Of a stretch of 64,000 nt of DNA, positions 1-8,564 are shown piece by piece. Positions within the stretch are counted from its first letter, which is position 1. Each line of letters begins with the position of its first letter. The position numbers and the translations under genes were made by a program. The stretch spans positions 9,792-73,791 of the forward strand of contig CAWJNP010000077.1 in the NCBI GenBank assembly GCA_963844255.1, given 5' to 3'. This DNA comes from SZAS-79 sp963844255. GTDB taxonomy: Bacteria; Pseudomonadota; Gammaproteobacteria; Burkholderiales; SG8-39. The notes beneath the pieces are model-generated. The model was not told the origin of the DNA, ran no database searches, and was given only the letters and a program-made list of their open reading frames with translations.

Positions 1-981
1 CTGACCCACCGTGACATGGGACCACGGGCGCGGTATCTCGGCGCGGAGGTGCCGACCGAGACGCTGCTCTGGCAGGATCCGATTCCAGCCGTGGATCACG
101 TCCTGATCGACCCGCGTGACATCCGCGCGCTGAAGAGCAAAATCCTGAAATCCAGGCTGTCGGTCTCCCAGCTGGTGGCCACCGCCTGGGCTTCGGCCGC
201 CACGTTCCGCGGCAGCGACAAGCGTGGCGGCGCCAATGGCGCGCGCATCCGCCTCGCGCCGCAGAAGGACTGGGCAGTCAACCAGCCGACCGAACTTGCG
301 AAGGTCCTGCAAAAACTTAAGGCGATACAGCAGGAATTCAACGCTGCGCAGACCGGCGGCAAGAAGGTCTCGCTGGCCGACCTGATCGTGCTGGGCGGCT
401 GCGCAGCCGTCGAGAAAGCCGCCAAGAAAGCCGGCATCAAAGTAAAGGTGCCGTTCGTGCCGGGGCGCATGGACGCGTCGCAGGAACAGACAGACGTGGA
501 TTCATTTGCCGTGCTCGAACCGGCCGCGGACGGATTCCGCAACTACCTGCGCAAGGGGCTCGAAGGATCCGCGGCGGAGTTGCTCGTGGACCGCGCCAAT
601 CTGCTCACGCTGACCGCCCCGGAGATGACGGTGCTGATCGGCGGCCTGCGCGCTTTGGATGCAAACGTCGGGCAGTCGGCGCACGGTGTGTTCACCACGC
701 GGCCCGGCACCTTGAGCAACGATTTCTTCGTCAACCTGCTCGACATGCGAACGCAGTGGCGGAAGTCCGCCGCGTCCGACACCGTGCTCGAAGGGCGCGA
801 TCGTGCGAGCGGCGACCTCAGATGGACGGGCACCGTGGTCGACCTCGTCTTCGGTTCGAACTCGCAGCTGCGCGCGCTCGCGGAAGTCTATGCGTCGAGC
901 GACGCGCAGGACTTGTTCGTGCGCGACTTCGTGGCGGCCTGGGACAAGATGATGAATCTCGACCGTTACGATCTGGCGTGA
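1..981 (+). CDS. katG: Catalase-peroxidase KatG, C-terminal part (5' end outside window)
   Basis: The window opens inside this gene: frame 1 reads without a stop from the first base (LTHRDMGPRARYLG...) to TGA at 979-981, so about 326 C-terminal residues are visible. The stretch with RDMGPRARYLG and LLWQDPIP, followed by WASAATFRGSDKRGGANGAR, is typical of the KatG family. KatG is a cytoplasmic haem enzyme that removes hydrogen peroxide. What remains is mostly the C-terminal, haem-free peroxidase-like domain; the distal His/Arg/Trp catalytic residues lie upstream and cannot be checked. The ATG at 16 is an internal methionine, not the start. A GC-rich hairpin follows the stop. Identity is confident. 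Confidence 0.95.
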   Translation: MTHRDMGPRARYLGAEVPTETLLWQDPIPAVDHVLIDPRDIRALKSKILKSRLSVSQLVATAWASAATFRGSDKRGGANGARIRLAPQKDWAVNQPTELAKVLQKLKAIQQEFNAAQTGGKKVSLADLIVLGGCAAVEKAAKKAGIKVKVPFVPGRMDASQEQTDVDSFAVLEPAADGFRNYLRKGLEGSAAELLVDRANLLTLTAPEMTVLIGGLRALDANVGQSAHGVFTTRPGTLSNDFFVNLLDMRTQWRKSAASDTVLEGRDRASGDLRWTGTVVDLVFGSNSQLRALAEVYASSDAQDLFVRDFVAAWDKMMNLDRYDLA

Positions 982-1006
982 TCCCGAAGATAGTCGGCTG
1001 AACACC

Positions 1007-1030
1007 CCGGTTCGCGCCTTCGCGAGCCGG
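1007..1030 (+). terminator. Hairpin downstream of katG
   Basis: CCGGTTCGCG (1007-1016) pairs with CGCGAGCCGG (1021-1030) across a CCTT loop, with one G-U pair. It starts 26 bases after the katG stop. There is no T-run after it, so it may be a Rho-dependent end or an mRNA-stabilising hairpin rather than a classical terminator. Confidence 0.35.
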
Positions 1031-1136
1031 ACCTGGAGAGATAAACGCGACCGGTTTGATCTGGGCCAAGAACCCGTCGACTGGCGGCGCCCAGAATGGG
1101 CTGTCGCCATTTCCGGCCTGACGGCCGGGTGTTCAC

Positions 1137-3077
1137 ATGCTCAAGGAAAGCGCTGTTGCCTCGTTTGGCCAGCACAGCCTGCTGGTTCCAGCCTGGATCA
1201 AGACCGCGCTCGCGGCCAACGACCGGCTGAAGCTCTACCTGACCACGCTCCAGGCCGCCGTGCAGCACGCCGACAGTCCCGCCGGCGCGCAGATCGACCT
1301 GTCCCGGGAGCGCGCTGCCGCCGGCGTGCACGCCGCTTGGCTGGATGAACTCGTGCTGTCGGCGGAGCGGAGGCGCGAAGCTTACTTCGCCCCCCAGTTT
1401 GCAAAGCTTTGCGATACGCTGGCGGCCGACCTGCAGGTCATGGCGCGCCCGCTGTCAGAAGCGGCACCCGCCACGCCTGCGCTGAAACGCCTGCCCGGGT
1501 GGACGGAGTGGCTGCACGCCCACAACGACGGCGTGCTGTCGTCCGCGGACATCGGCCGCCTGGAAAGCGGCAGCCGCGGCAAGGGCGACAGCGTGCATCT
1601 GCTGATCATGGACATGCACAAGGCGATCAACCAGCTGGCCATCCAGTTTGCCGGCGAAACGATCGACGGCGCACACGCGTGGAACCTCGCCGACGACGAC
1701 CGGTTGCGGGTGATGGCTTTCATGCGCGGCCTGAACCGGACTGCCTACCTCAAGTTCGAGCATCCGGGTCTCGATACCGCGGCGACCCGCGACGGCGAGC
1801 GGCTGGTGCTGCAGAACGACATCGGTACCAACGATGCGCACGTTCTGGTGATCCAGGTGGAAGGGCTGCGGATATCGCTGACCTACTCCGACCTGCACGC
1901 GGCGCGCTTCGAGTTCTTCCGCAGCCTGTTGGCGGGTATCGGCGCCACCTGGTCGGTGATCGAGCCGCGCGTGTCTCCGGGGCTCAATGCGGGAGTCGCG
2001 TATTTCGTAGGCACCGCAACCTTCGAATGCGCCGGCGAACCGGCACTCGACACTGCGCTCGACGGCATCGGTTCGCGCATCGTGTTCCTGATCGACTGGA
2101 ACCGGGCGAGAAAACGCCTGCGGCAGTTTGTATCCAAGACCGCGGCGGTGGCCATCCTGACCGAAGCGGCGCGACGCGAGACCGGACACATGGGCTGGCT
2201 GAAATCCGGCGGCGCACGACTGGTATTCGGCGCGATGCGCGCGGTCGGCGACACCGTCTTTCAGCTGGGTGACCGGCTCGATCGCGTGCTGGGTGCGGAG
2301 GTCGCCACCGAATTCCTGCTCGATCTGATGGGACTGTGCATGCGCGCACAGTCCGCGCGCCAGCCGCTGGCACTGATCGAGGACGAGGCGCGCGTGATGC
2401 TCGCCAGAAAGAGCAAGGCAGGCACCGGTGGCTTCGACCTGCTCGCCGAACACGCGGCATGGTGCCATTCGCTCGCGCAGGCGGTGCGCGACGCGCTGGC
2501 GCACGGCGGCACCGGTGAGGACCGTCAGGGCGACAGCTTGTCGACCCGTGCCAAGCGCTGGGAGCGGCGCGCGGACCAGCTCGTGAACGACGCCCGCCGC
2601 GAGGCCGAGCGGCATCCGCACTGGGCCCCGTTTGCAAGGCTCGCGAACCTCGCCGACGACGTGGCCGATGCGCTGGAGGAATCGGCGTTTCTCGTCGACC
2701 TGATCGCCGAATTCAAGGGTTCGGCTTACCGGCACGGCGTGCTCAAGTGCCTGCAGCCGCTGGCTGAAACCGTATTCACCGCAACCCAGGATTACGTCAA
2801 GGCGGTGGAAATCGCGCGGACGCTCGGCCAGTCGCATGACCTGGAAGATTCGAACGCATTTCTGGACGCGACCTGGCGGGTCGTGCTTGCGGAAACGCGC
2901 TGCGATGAGCAACTGCGTACTGCGCGCCGCGCGATCATGAAATCCTCGGGCAGCGCCGCCGACCTGATGCTGGCCGGTGACCTGGCGGCGAACCTCGAGG
3001 CGGCGTCCGACCGGCTGCTCGTTGCCAGCCACGCCCTGCGCGGCATCGTGCTCGGCGAACCGGGGGCCAAGCGGTGA
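1137..3077 (+). CDS. Large protein with PhoU/DUF47-like helical C-terminus
   Basis: A 646-residue protein I do not recognise by name. The first ~400 residues show no motif I can place and contain short hydrophobic-basic stretches such as NRARKRLRQFV. From about residue 430 to the end the sequence is helical and charged, with the spacing of PhoU/DUF47 proteins (AKRWERRADQLVNDARREAE, then LADDVADALEESAFLVDLI, then AADLMLAGDLAANLEAASDRL). DUF47 proteins are distant PhoU relatives usually linked to phosphate transport. No signal peptide is evident. It is translationally coupled to the next gene: its TGA overlaps that gene's GTG start (GTGA at 3074-3077). The coupling suggests that the two proteins work as a unit with a PEP/phosphohistidine-type enzyme. 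The function is inferred from architecture only. Confidence 0.6.
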   Translation: MLKESAVASFGQHSLLVPAWIKTALAANDRLKLYLTTLQAAVQHADSPAGAQIDLSRERAAAGVHAAWLDELVLSAERRREAYFAPQFAKLCDTLAADLQVMARPLSEAAPATPALKRLPGWTEWLHAHNDGVLSSADIGRLESGSRGKGDSVHLLIMDMHKAINQLAIQFAGETIDGAHAWNLADDDRLRVMAFMRGLNRTAYLKFEHPGLDTAATRDGERLVLQNDIGTNDAHVLVIQVEGLRISLTYSDLHAARFEFFRSLLAGIGATWSVIEPRVSPGLNAGVAYFVGTATFECAGEPALDTALDGIGSRIVFLIDWNRARKRLRQFVSKTAAVAILTEAARRETGHMGWLKSGGARLVFGAMRAVGDTVFQLGDRLDRVLGAEVATEFLLDLMGLCMRAQSARQPLALIEDEARVMLARKSKAGTGGFDLLAEHAAWCHSLAQAVRDALAHGGTGEDRQGDSLSTRAKRWERRADQLVNDARREAERHPHWAPFARLANLADDVADALEESAFLVDLIAEFKGSAYRHGVLKCLQPLAETVFTATQDYVKAVEIARTLGQSHDLEDSNAFLDATWRVVLAETRCDEQLRTARRAIMKSSGSAADLMLAGDLAANLEAASDRLLVASHALRGIVLGEPGAKR

Positions 3078-4741
3078 ACACTCCGCAGGCCGGACTGCCC
3101 GAAGGATTTCATTTCGTCGCCTGCGGGCAGTTGTCGGCAGATCCGCGCAAGGTGTCGGCCGCCGCCATGGGCGCGAAGGCGCACAACCTGTCGCGCATGG
3201 CGGGGCTTGGACTCGCGGTCCCGCCGGCATTCGTGATCGACACGCGGTATTGCCGGCGGTTCGAAACCGACCCCGCGGAAACCGCGGACGACCTGCGCCC
3301 CGCCTACTCTGCTGCGCTCGCGATCCTGGAAGGCGCCGTGGGTCGGCGCTTTGGCGATCATCACCGCCCGCTGCTGCTGTCGATCCGCTCCGGCGCGCCG
3401 GTCTCCATGCCGGGCATGATGGAGACGCTTCTCAATGTCGGCCTGTGCGAGACAACGCTGCCCGGCCTCATTCGCCTGACCGGCAACCCGCGCCTGGCAT
3501 GGGACGCCTACCGGCGGCTGATCGCAGGGTTCGGAACCATCGTTGCCGGTGTACCGACAGAAGCATTCGAGGAAGAGCTTCAACGCGCGTCGGCCGGGGG
3601 CGACGAGCGCGCCCTCGACTTCGATCAACTCAGAACCCTCGCCCGCCGCTTTCTCGAGGTTTACGCCGCGGCGACAGGCTCGGCATTTCCACAGGATCCG
3701 CGCGTGCAGTTCGAGCGGGCGGTCGGCGCGGTATTTTCATCCTGGCATTCGGCCAGGGCACACGAATACCGCCGCCTGAACCATATCCCCGCCGACATCG
3801 GCATGGCCGTCGCCGCGCAGACAATGGTGTTCGGCAATGCCGGTGGCAGGTCTGGCGCCGGGGTCGGGTTCTCGCGCGACCCCATGACCGGCGACAAGCG
3901 GCTATGGGTCGATTTCCTGTTCAACGCACAGGGCGAGGATGTGGTGTCCGGCCGGCGCAGCGCACACGGGCACATGCAGTTGTCGGCCGCCCTGCCGGAG
4001 GCCTGGGCTGCCCTCGAGGGCGCGGTCGGCCGGCTGGAGCGGGAATTCGGCGACATGCAGGACTTCGAATTTACCGTCCAGGAAGGCACCCTGTACCTCC
4101 TGCAGACCCGCGCCGGAAAGCGCTCTCCGGCCGCCCATGCAAGGATCACCCTCGATCTTCACGACGAAGGCGTCATCCGGTCCGAGGACGCGAGGCGCCG
4201 CCTGAAGGATATCGACGAGGCGGCGCTGCGCTTGACGCGCATCGTCTCTGCGGCAGGCGATGAACTCGAGCCCTTGTCACGGGCCGCTGCAGCCGGAAAC
4301 GGCGTGGCCTGCGGCGAAATCGCACTCGACGAAACACGCGCCCGCGCCCGTCGAGCCGCGGGCACCCCGGTGATCCTGGTGCGCCGCGACGCCGAAACCG
4401 ACGACATTTCAGCGCTGGAGGTCGCCGAAGGGTTGTTGACCGAGCGCGGCGCGCGCACTTCGCACGCAGCCGTGGTCGCCCGGCAGCTTGGCAAGGTGTG
4501 TCTGGTCGGTTGCGAGGAACTGCATATCGACGCGGCAACGCGCAGCATCCGCCTTGGCGAGCAGACACTCGCCGAAGGTGCCCTGATCACGCTCGATGGC
4601 AATACCGGATGCATCTACGCCGGTCGCATGCAGACCACGGAGCAGCGGCAGGTGGAGCTTGAAGCGCGTCTCGCGACCTTCCGGGCATCGCGGCCGGTAC
4701 GAAAAGCGCGGGCGGCGCAGTCCCTGGGGCCGCAGTCCTAG
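3074..4741 (+). CDS. Pyruvate-phosphate-dikinase-like protein lacking the PEP/pyruvate barrel
   Basis: A 555-residue protein starting at GTG 3074 inside the stop of the upstream gene. It carries PPDK N-terminal nucleotide-binding signatures in order: GAKAHNLSRMAGLGLAVPP near residue 35, MPGMMETLLNVGL near 115, QTMVFGNAGGRSGAGVGFSR near 250, LFNAQGEDVVSG near 280 and LLQTRAGKR near 345. The swivelling phosphohistidine domain follows with RGARTSHAAVVARQLGK, the phosphorylatable His being residue 464. Full PPDK is about 870 residues and ends with a TIM barrel that binds PEP/pyruvate. Here the protein stops right after the His domain, by a natural stop and with no decayed remnant downstream. It may therefore phosphorylate its own His and pass the phosphate to a separate partner. 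The stop overlaps the convergent methyltransferase stop at a CTAG. Confidence 0.85.
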   Translation: MNTPQAGLPEGFHFVACGQLSADPRKVSAAAMGAKAHNLSRMAGLGLAVPPAFVIDTRYCRRFETDPAETADDLRPAYSAALAILEGAVGRRFGDHHRPLLLSIRSGAPVSMPGMMETLLNVGLCETTLPGLIRLTGNPRLAWDAYRRLIAGFGTIVAGVPTEAFEEELQRASAGGDERALDFDQLRTLARRFLEVYAAATGSAFPQDPRVQFERAVGAVFSSWHSARAHEYRRLNHIPADIGMAVAAQTMVFGNAGGRSGAGVGFSRDPMTGDKRLWVDFLFNAQGEDVVSGRRSAHGHMQLSAALPEAWAALEGAVGRLEREFGDMQDFEFTVQEGTLYLLQTRAGKRSPAAHARITLDLHDEGVIRSEDARRRLKDIDEAALRLTRIVSAAGDELEPLSRAAAAGNGVACGEIALDETRARARRAAGTPVILVRRDAETDDISALEVAEGLLTERGARTSHAAVVARQLGKVCLVGCEELHIDAATRSIRLGEQTLAEGALITLDGNTGCIYAGRMQTTEQRQVELEARLATFRASRPVRKARAAQSLGPQS

Positions 4742-5409
4742 TGCTTCGGTACCGAAAACACGAGGAAGTACTGGTTCGGCAGGAAGTCGTGCGCTTCGAC
4801 GAACGCGTATCCTGCCTTGCGCATTTCTTCCTTAACGCGATCGGGCGACAGGCGCTCGCTGCGCGGTGGTCCGACCGCCGAGGCGTCGTTGAAATCGACC
4901 ACCGCGACGCGGCCGCCCGGCTTGAGCGAGCCACGCAGCCTTGAAAAGTATTTTTCGCGCGCGTCGATGTGGTGATACACGTCCACCAGCAGAACGAGGT
5001 CGACCTTCGCGGGCAATCTCGCATCGTCCGGTGCGCCCTGCACCGCAGTCACGTTCGACAATCCCATGCCCTTCGCACGGTCGGCCAGATGTTTCACCAT
5101 CGCAGGCTCGAGGTCGACCGCGTAGACACGCCCTCCGGACACGAAGTGCGCCAGGCGCATCGAGAAATATCCCGTCCCCGCGCCCAGGTCCGCGACCACG
5201 GCATCCGGCTTGAGCGCCAGGGCGGTGAGCACTTCGTGCGGCTTTTGCCAGGCATCGCGCGCCGGATCGTCGAACACTGCCTGCCACTTGTCCGCATCGG
5301 AAAAACTGTGTTGATGGGTGTGCGGCGCCTGCGCAAACGCGCCGGCGATCCCGAAGGCCAGTCCTGCCGCCAGCAGAGCGGACCGCATCGCAATGTGTTT
5401 CATGTTCAT
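4738..5409 (-). CDS. Exported class I SAM-dependent methyltransferase
   Basis: A 223-residue protein. I chose the ATG at 5409 because it has a purine-rich site just upstream and gives a clean signal peptide (MNMKHIAMRSALLAAGLAFG, then AGAFA before QAPHTH), predicting export. The mature part is a Rossmann methyltransferase with motif I VVADLGAGTGYFSMRLA, an acidic residue after YAVDLEP, LLVDVYHHID and LKPGGRVAVVDF. Its substrate cannot be told. SAM is cytoplasmic, so an exported enzyme of this fold is odd, though predicted secreted members are known in proteobacteria. It starts 4 bases after the RecB-like stop and is probably the last gene of that operon. Longer in-frame starts upstream lie inside the helicase gene and are unlikely. 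Confidence 0.82.
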   Translation of the reverse strand: MNMKHIAMRSALLAAGLAFGIAGAFAQAPHTHQHSFSDADKWQAVFDDPARDAWQKPHEVLTALALKPDAVVADLGAGTGYFSMRLAHFVSGGRVYAVDLEPAMVKHLADRAKGMGLSNVTAVQGAPDDARLPAKVDLVLLVDVYHHIDAREKYFSRLRGSLKPGGRVAVVDFNDASAVGPPRSERLSPDRVKEEMRKAGYAFVEAHDFLPNQYFLVFSVPKH

Positions 5410-5413
5410 CGCT

Positions 5414-8400
5414 TCATTTCCAGTTGGTATCGCTGGAATCGCCGTTTGAATCCCATTCGCGCCAGCCGCGCAGCATGGGGAAATACAGTCCCTGACTCGC
5501 CCCGCCCAGCGCAGCCGCATAGCGTGCGAGCTGCGCCGCATAGCGCGCCTGCTCGCGTTCGAGGAACGCTTCGAGCCCGGCGCCTTCGTGCCGACTGGTC
5601 TTGTAGTCCACTACCCATCGCCGCCCCTTCTCGATGAACGTCCGGTCGACGATCAGCGTTTGCAGGCGGCCATCCTGCAACGCGCGCAGGCGCAGTTCGC
5701 TGGCTGCGTGCTCGTGTGCACCGAGCAACCATCGACCACGCGGGTCTGCAAGTGTATTGACCAGCGCCGAGACGATGCGTTCAACCGCAGATTCTATTTC
5801 CGCAGTGGCGACGCCACACCCGGCCAGCCCGCGGGCGAATTGCGGGCGCAGTGCCTCGATTCGCGTGTTGTCCCAGCCCTGCAGCTGCTCAGTGGCGATG
5901 CGCTGCAACCAGCGGTGCACCACGCTGCCTACGTGGCGCGCGGTTTCACCCGCCCAGGAAAATTCGACGTGGTCCTGCAGATTCGAATCGAGTGCGGGGG
6001 CAGACCACACCACACCAGCGGGCGGTTCCGGACGCAGCCAGGTGGCAGCCAGCCTGACCAGCGACTGATCGGGGATGGCGCCCGGGCCGGTGTCATCGGG
6101 CGCCGTCACGGCGGGCGCAGTCCGCGCGGCGGCGGCGGCCTCGAACTGCCCGGCGACCACAGGCCACAGTCTGGCGAGCAGCGATCTCACAGCCGGCGGC
6201 CGCACGATGCCTTGCCGGATTGCCGTCTCACCGAGCAGATGCAGGCGTTGCTTCGCGCGCGTAGCCGCGACATACAGGAGGCGCGCGGACTCGAGACCAT
6301 CGCGCACCGCATCCAGACCCTGCAGCCAGGCGTAGATCGGATCGCCGTCCGCGCCGGTCTCCTGAATCGGCGCGAGCAGAAGCCGGGGGCGCTCCGTGTC
6401 GGCGACCTCGGTCCAGAGGAACAGCCTGCGTTCGTCATTGCGCGGCGCTCGCCCGAGACCCGGAACGATGACGTGCTCGAATTCCAGTCCTTTGGCTTTG
6501 TGTATGGTCATGACCTGCAGGCGCTCGTCGGCCAGCACGTCGGGCAGCGCGTACAGATCCTGCAGGCTGTCTTCGAACGCCCCGGCCGCGTCGATCTGGC
6601 CGGCAACCTCGCGGGCTTCGAGATGATCCATATAGACGTCGGCGTCCTCTAGGTCGGTCGGGTCCTCGACACAGGCCGGCCCGCCGAGCGCCAGCCACGC
6701 GCCTTCCACGGCATCGCGAAGCGTGCATCGCAACCGGTTCGACAGGCAGGCATCGAACACGGCGCGCAGGCGCTCGACTCGAACGCGTCCCTCCGCAGAA
6801 AGCAGTGCCACCTGCGCTGCATCGTGCAGAAGTTGATGGATGCAGGCGTCCGCGCCCTCCGCCAGTCTCGACAGGTCCTCGAGCGTGAGTCCGCACCATG
6901 GCGCGCGCAGGACGGCAAGCCATGCGAGCCGGTCGGCGGGATGCGCAAGTGCACGCGTGAGCGCGAGCAGATCCTGCACCACGGGCCGATGCATGAGCGC
7001 TTCGATTTCGATCGCCCGAAAGCGCAGGCCCGCGGCCCTGAGCTGCGGAACGATCTCCGCAAGATGGCTGCGCGTGCGCACCAGGACCGCCAAGCTCGCC
7101 TGCGGGTCTCCCGCCTGCGCCTGCGCCACGATCCGTGCAACGCATGCGGCTTCGCCCTTGCGGTCGCGATCGAAAAAGGCATGCACGCTGACCGCCTCGC
7201 CCGGAAGCGCCGGATGCACCGGCGCGCGAAGGCGCGTAGCGCACGGCGCCGGACGCAATGCTGTCGACGGCCGGCATGACGCGCGAGAATGCAGCGTTCA
7301 CCCAGTCGACGATGCCCGCCTGTGAGCGGAAGTTGGTGCTGAGTTCGACGCTTTCCAGCGCTATCGTGCCGATCCCTTGCGCGCGGGCCCGCAGGAACAG
7401 GCCGACCTCGGCTTCGCGAAAGCGGTAGATCGACTGCATCGGGTCACCGACCGCAAATAGGGTGCGCCCGTCGCCCGGCTCCCAGCCTTCGGTGAGCCGC
7501 GCCACCAGTTGCGACTGGCTGATCGAAGTGTCCTGGAACTCGTCGATCAGCAGGTGGCGGATGCGGTAGTCGAGCGCCAGCGCAAGGTCCGTGGGCGCGC
7601 CCTCCTCGCCCAGCGCGAGCAGCGCGCCCTGCGCCACCTCGGTGAAATCGACCTGGCCGCGCGACTGGAACACGAGTTTCAGGCGCGCGATTGCCTGCGG
7701 CAGCAGGCCGGCAATCGCTTCGAGCACTGCCCACTGGGCGTCGCTGTAGCGCGCCGGTGGCAGTGCACGCAGTTGCAGCAGTGCGGCGCGCAAGGGTTCG
7801 CGTGCCTCGCCCTCTTCGAAATACGCCTTTGCTTCCGGCGTACGCTTGCGCCAGCCGCCGTCCTTGGTCAGCAACGTCTCTGCAAGCGCCCGCCAGTGGT
7901 CCACGCTGTCCGGCGCCGCGCCCGGGTAGAGCAAGGCCGCGCGCGCGGCAATCCGCGCGCGCTCCGCCGCCAACCCGGCCTCGAGTTCGTCACGGTCCAT
8001 GCGTGAGAGGTGCCGGATCCAATGGTCGCGACGCGCAAGCATTCCGGCCAGCAGCGCCTCGACGCGGGCGCGGTCGTTATCCAGATGTTCGAGCAGGCGT
8101 TCGACATGTCCAGCCATCACCACGGGGCCACTGTGTCCTTGTTGATCTGCGTTCGCTTCCACCTGGGCTACGGTTTCGCGCGCGGCATCGGCATACAGTT
8201 CACGCGCGTCGTCAATGCTCTCGGGTTGCGCGCCGAACCGGGAGAGCATCGGCATCTGCCGGGTGAGCGAGGCGCAGAACGAATCGATGGTCTGGATGCG
8301 CAGCCTGGCCGGATTCTGCGCGAGCGCATCCCCTCGCGCTTCGAGCGCCTTCAACACCCGCGCGCGCATCTCGGCCGCAGCCTTGCGCGTAAAGGTAATG

Positions 8401-8564
8401 GCCACGATTTCCTCAGCTGAGGCGACGGTATCGAGCAGCGCCAGATAACGGCGAATCAGCAGCTCGGTCTTGCCCGAGCCGGCGGGTGCCTGGACGATGA
8501 ACGAGCGCCCGGGGTCGAGCGCACGCTCCCGCACGGCGGCATCCGGTGGCAGTGGCAGGCTCAA
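5414..8564 (-). CDS. UvrD/RecB(AddA)-type helicase-nuclease, interrupted by a frameshift
   Basis: An SF1 helicase of the AddA/RecB class. It begins at TTG 8564, which overlaps the upstream nuclease stop (TTGA), and has the P-loop APAGSGKTELLIRRYL near residue 26, AITFTRKAAAEMRAR, LLIDEFQDTS and FAVGDPMQSIYRFREA. The reading frame is lost at 7223-7227 in a short GCGCGCG run. The correct continuation (PVHPALPGEAVSVHAFF) is in another frame and runs to the stop at 5414, carrying VMTIHKAKGLEFEHVIVPGL, LLYVAATRAKQRLHLLGE and the C-terminal nuclease motif DRTFIEKGRRWVVDYKT. One inserted base or two missing bases explains the break. With the AddB-like partner it would resect double-strand breaks for recombination. 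All motifs are intact apart from the shift, which favours a sequence error over gene decay. Confidence 0.88.

Noticed and set aside
1455..3230. 591-codon minus-strand frame opposite the DUF47-like gene
   Set aside because: Shadow of the coupled plus-strand pair. The plus-strand reading is supported by the start/stop overlap with the PPDK-like gene.
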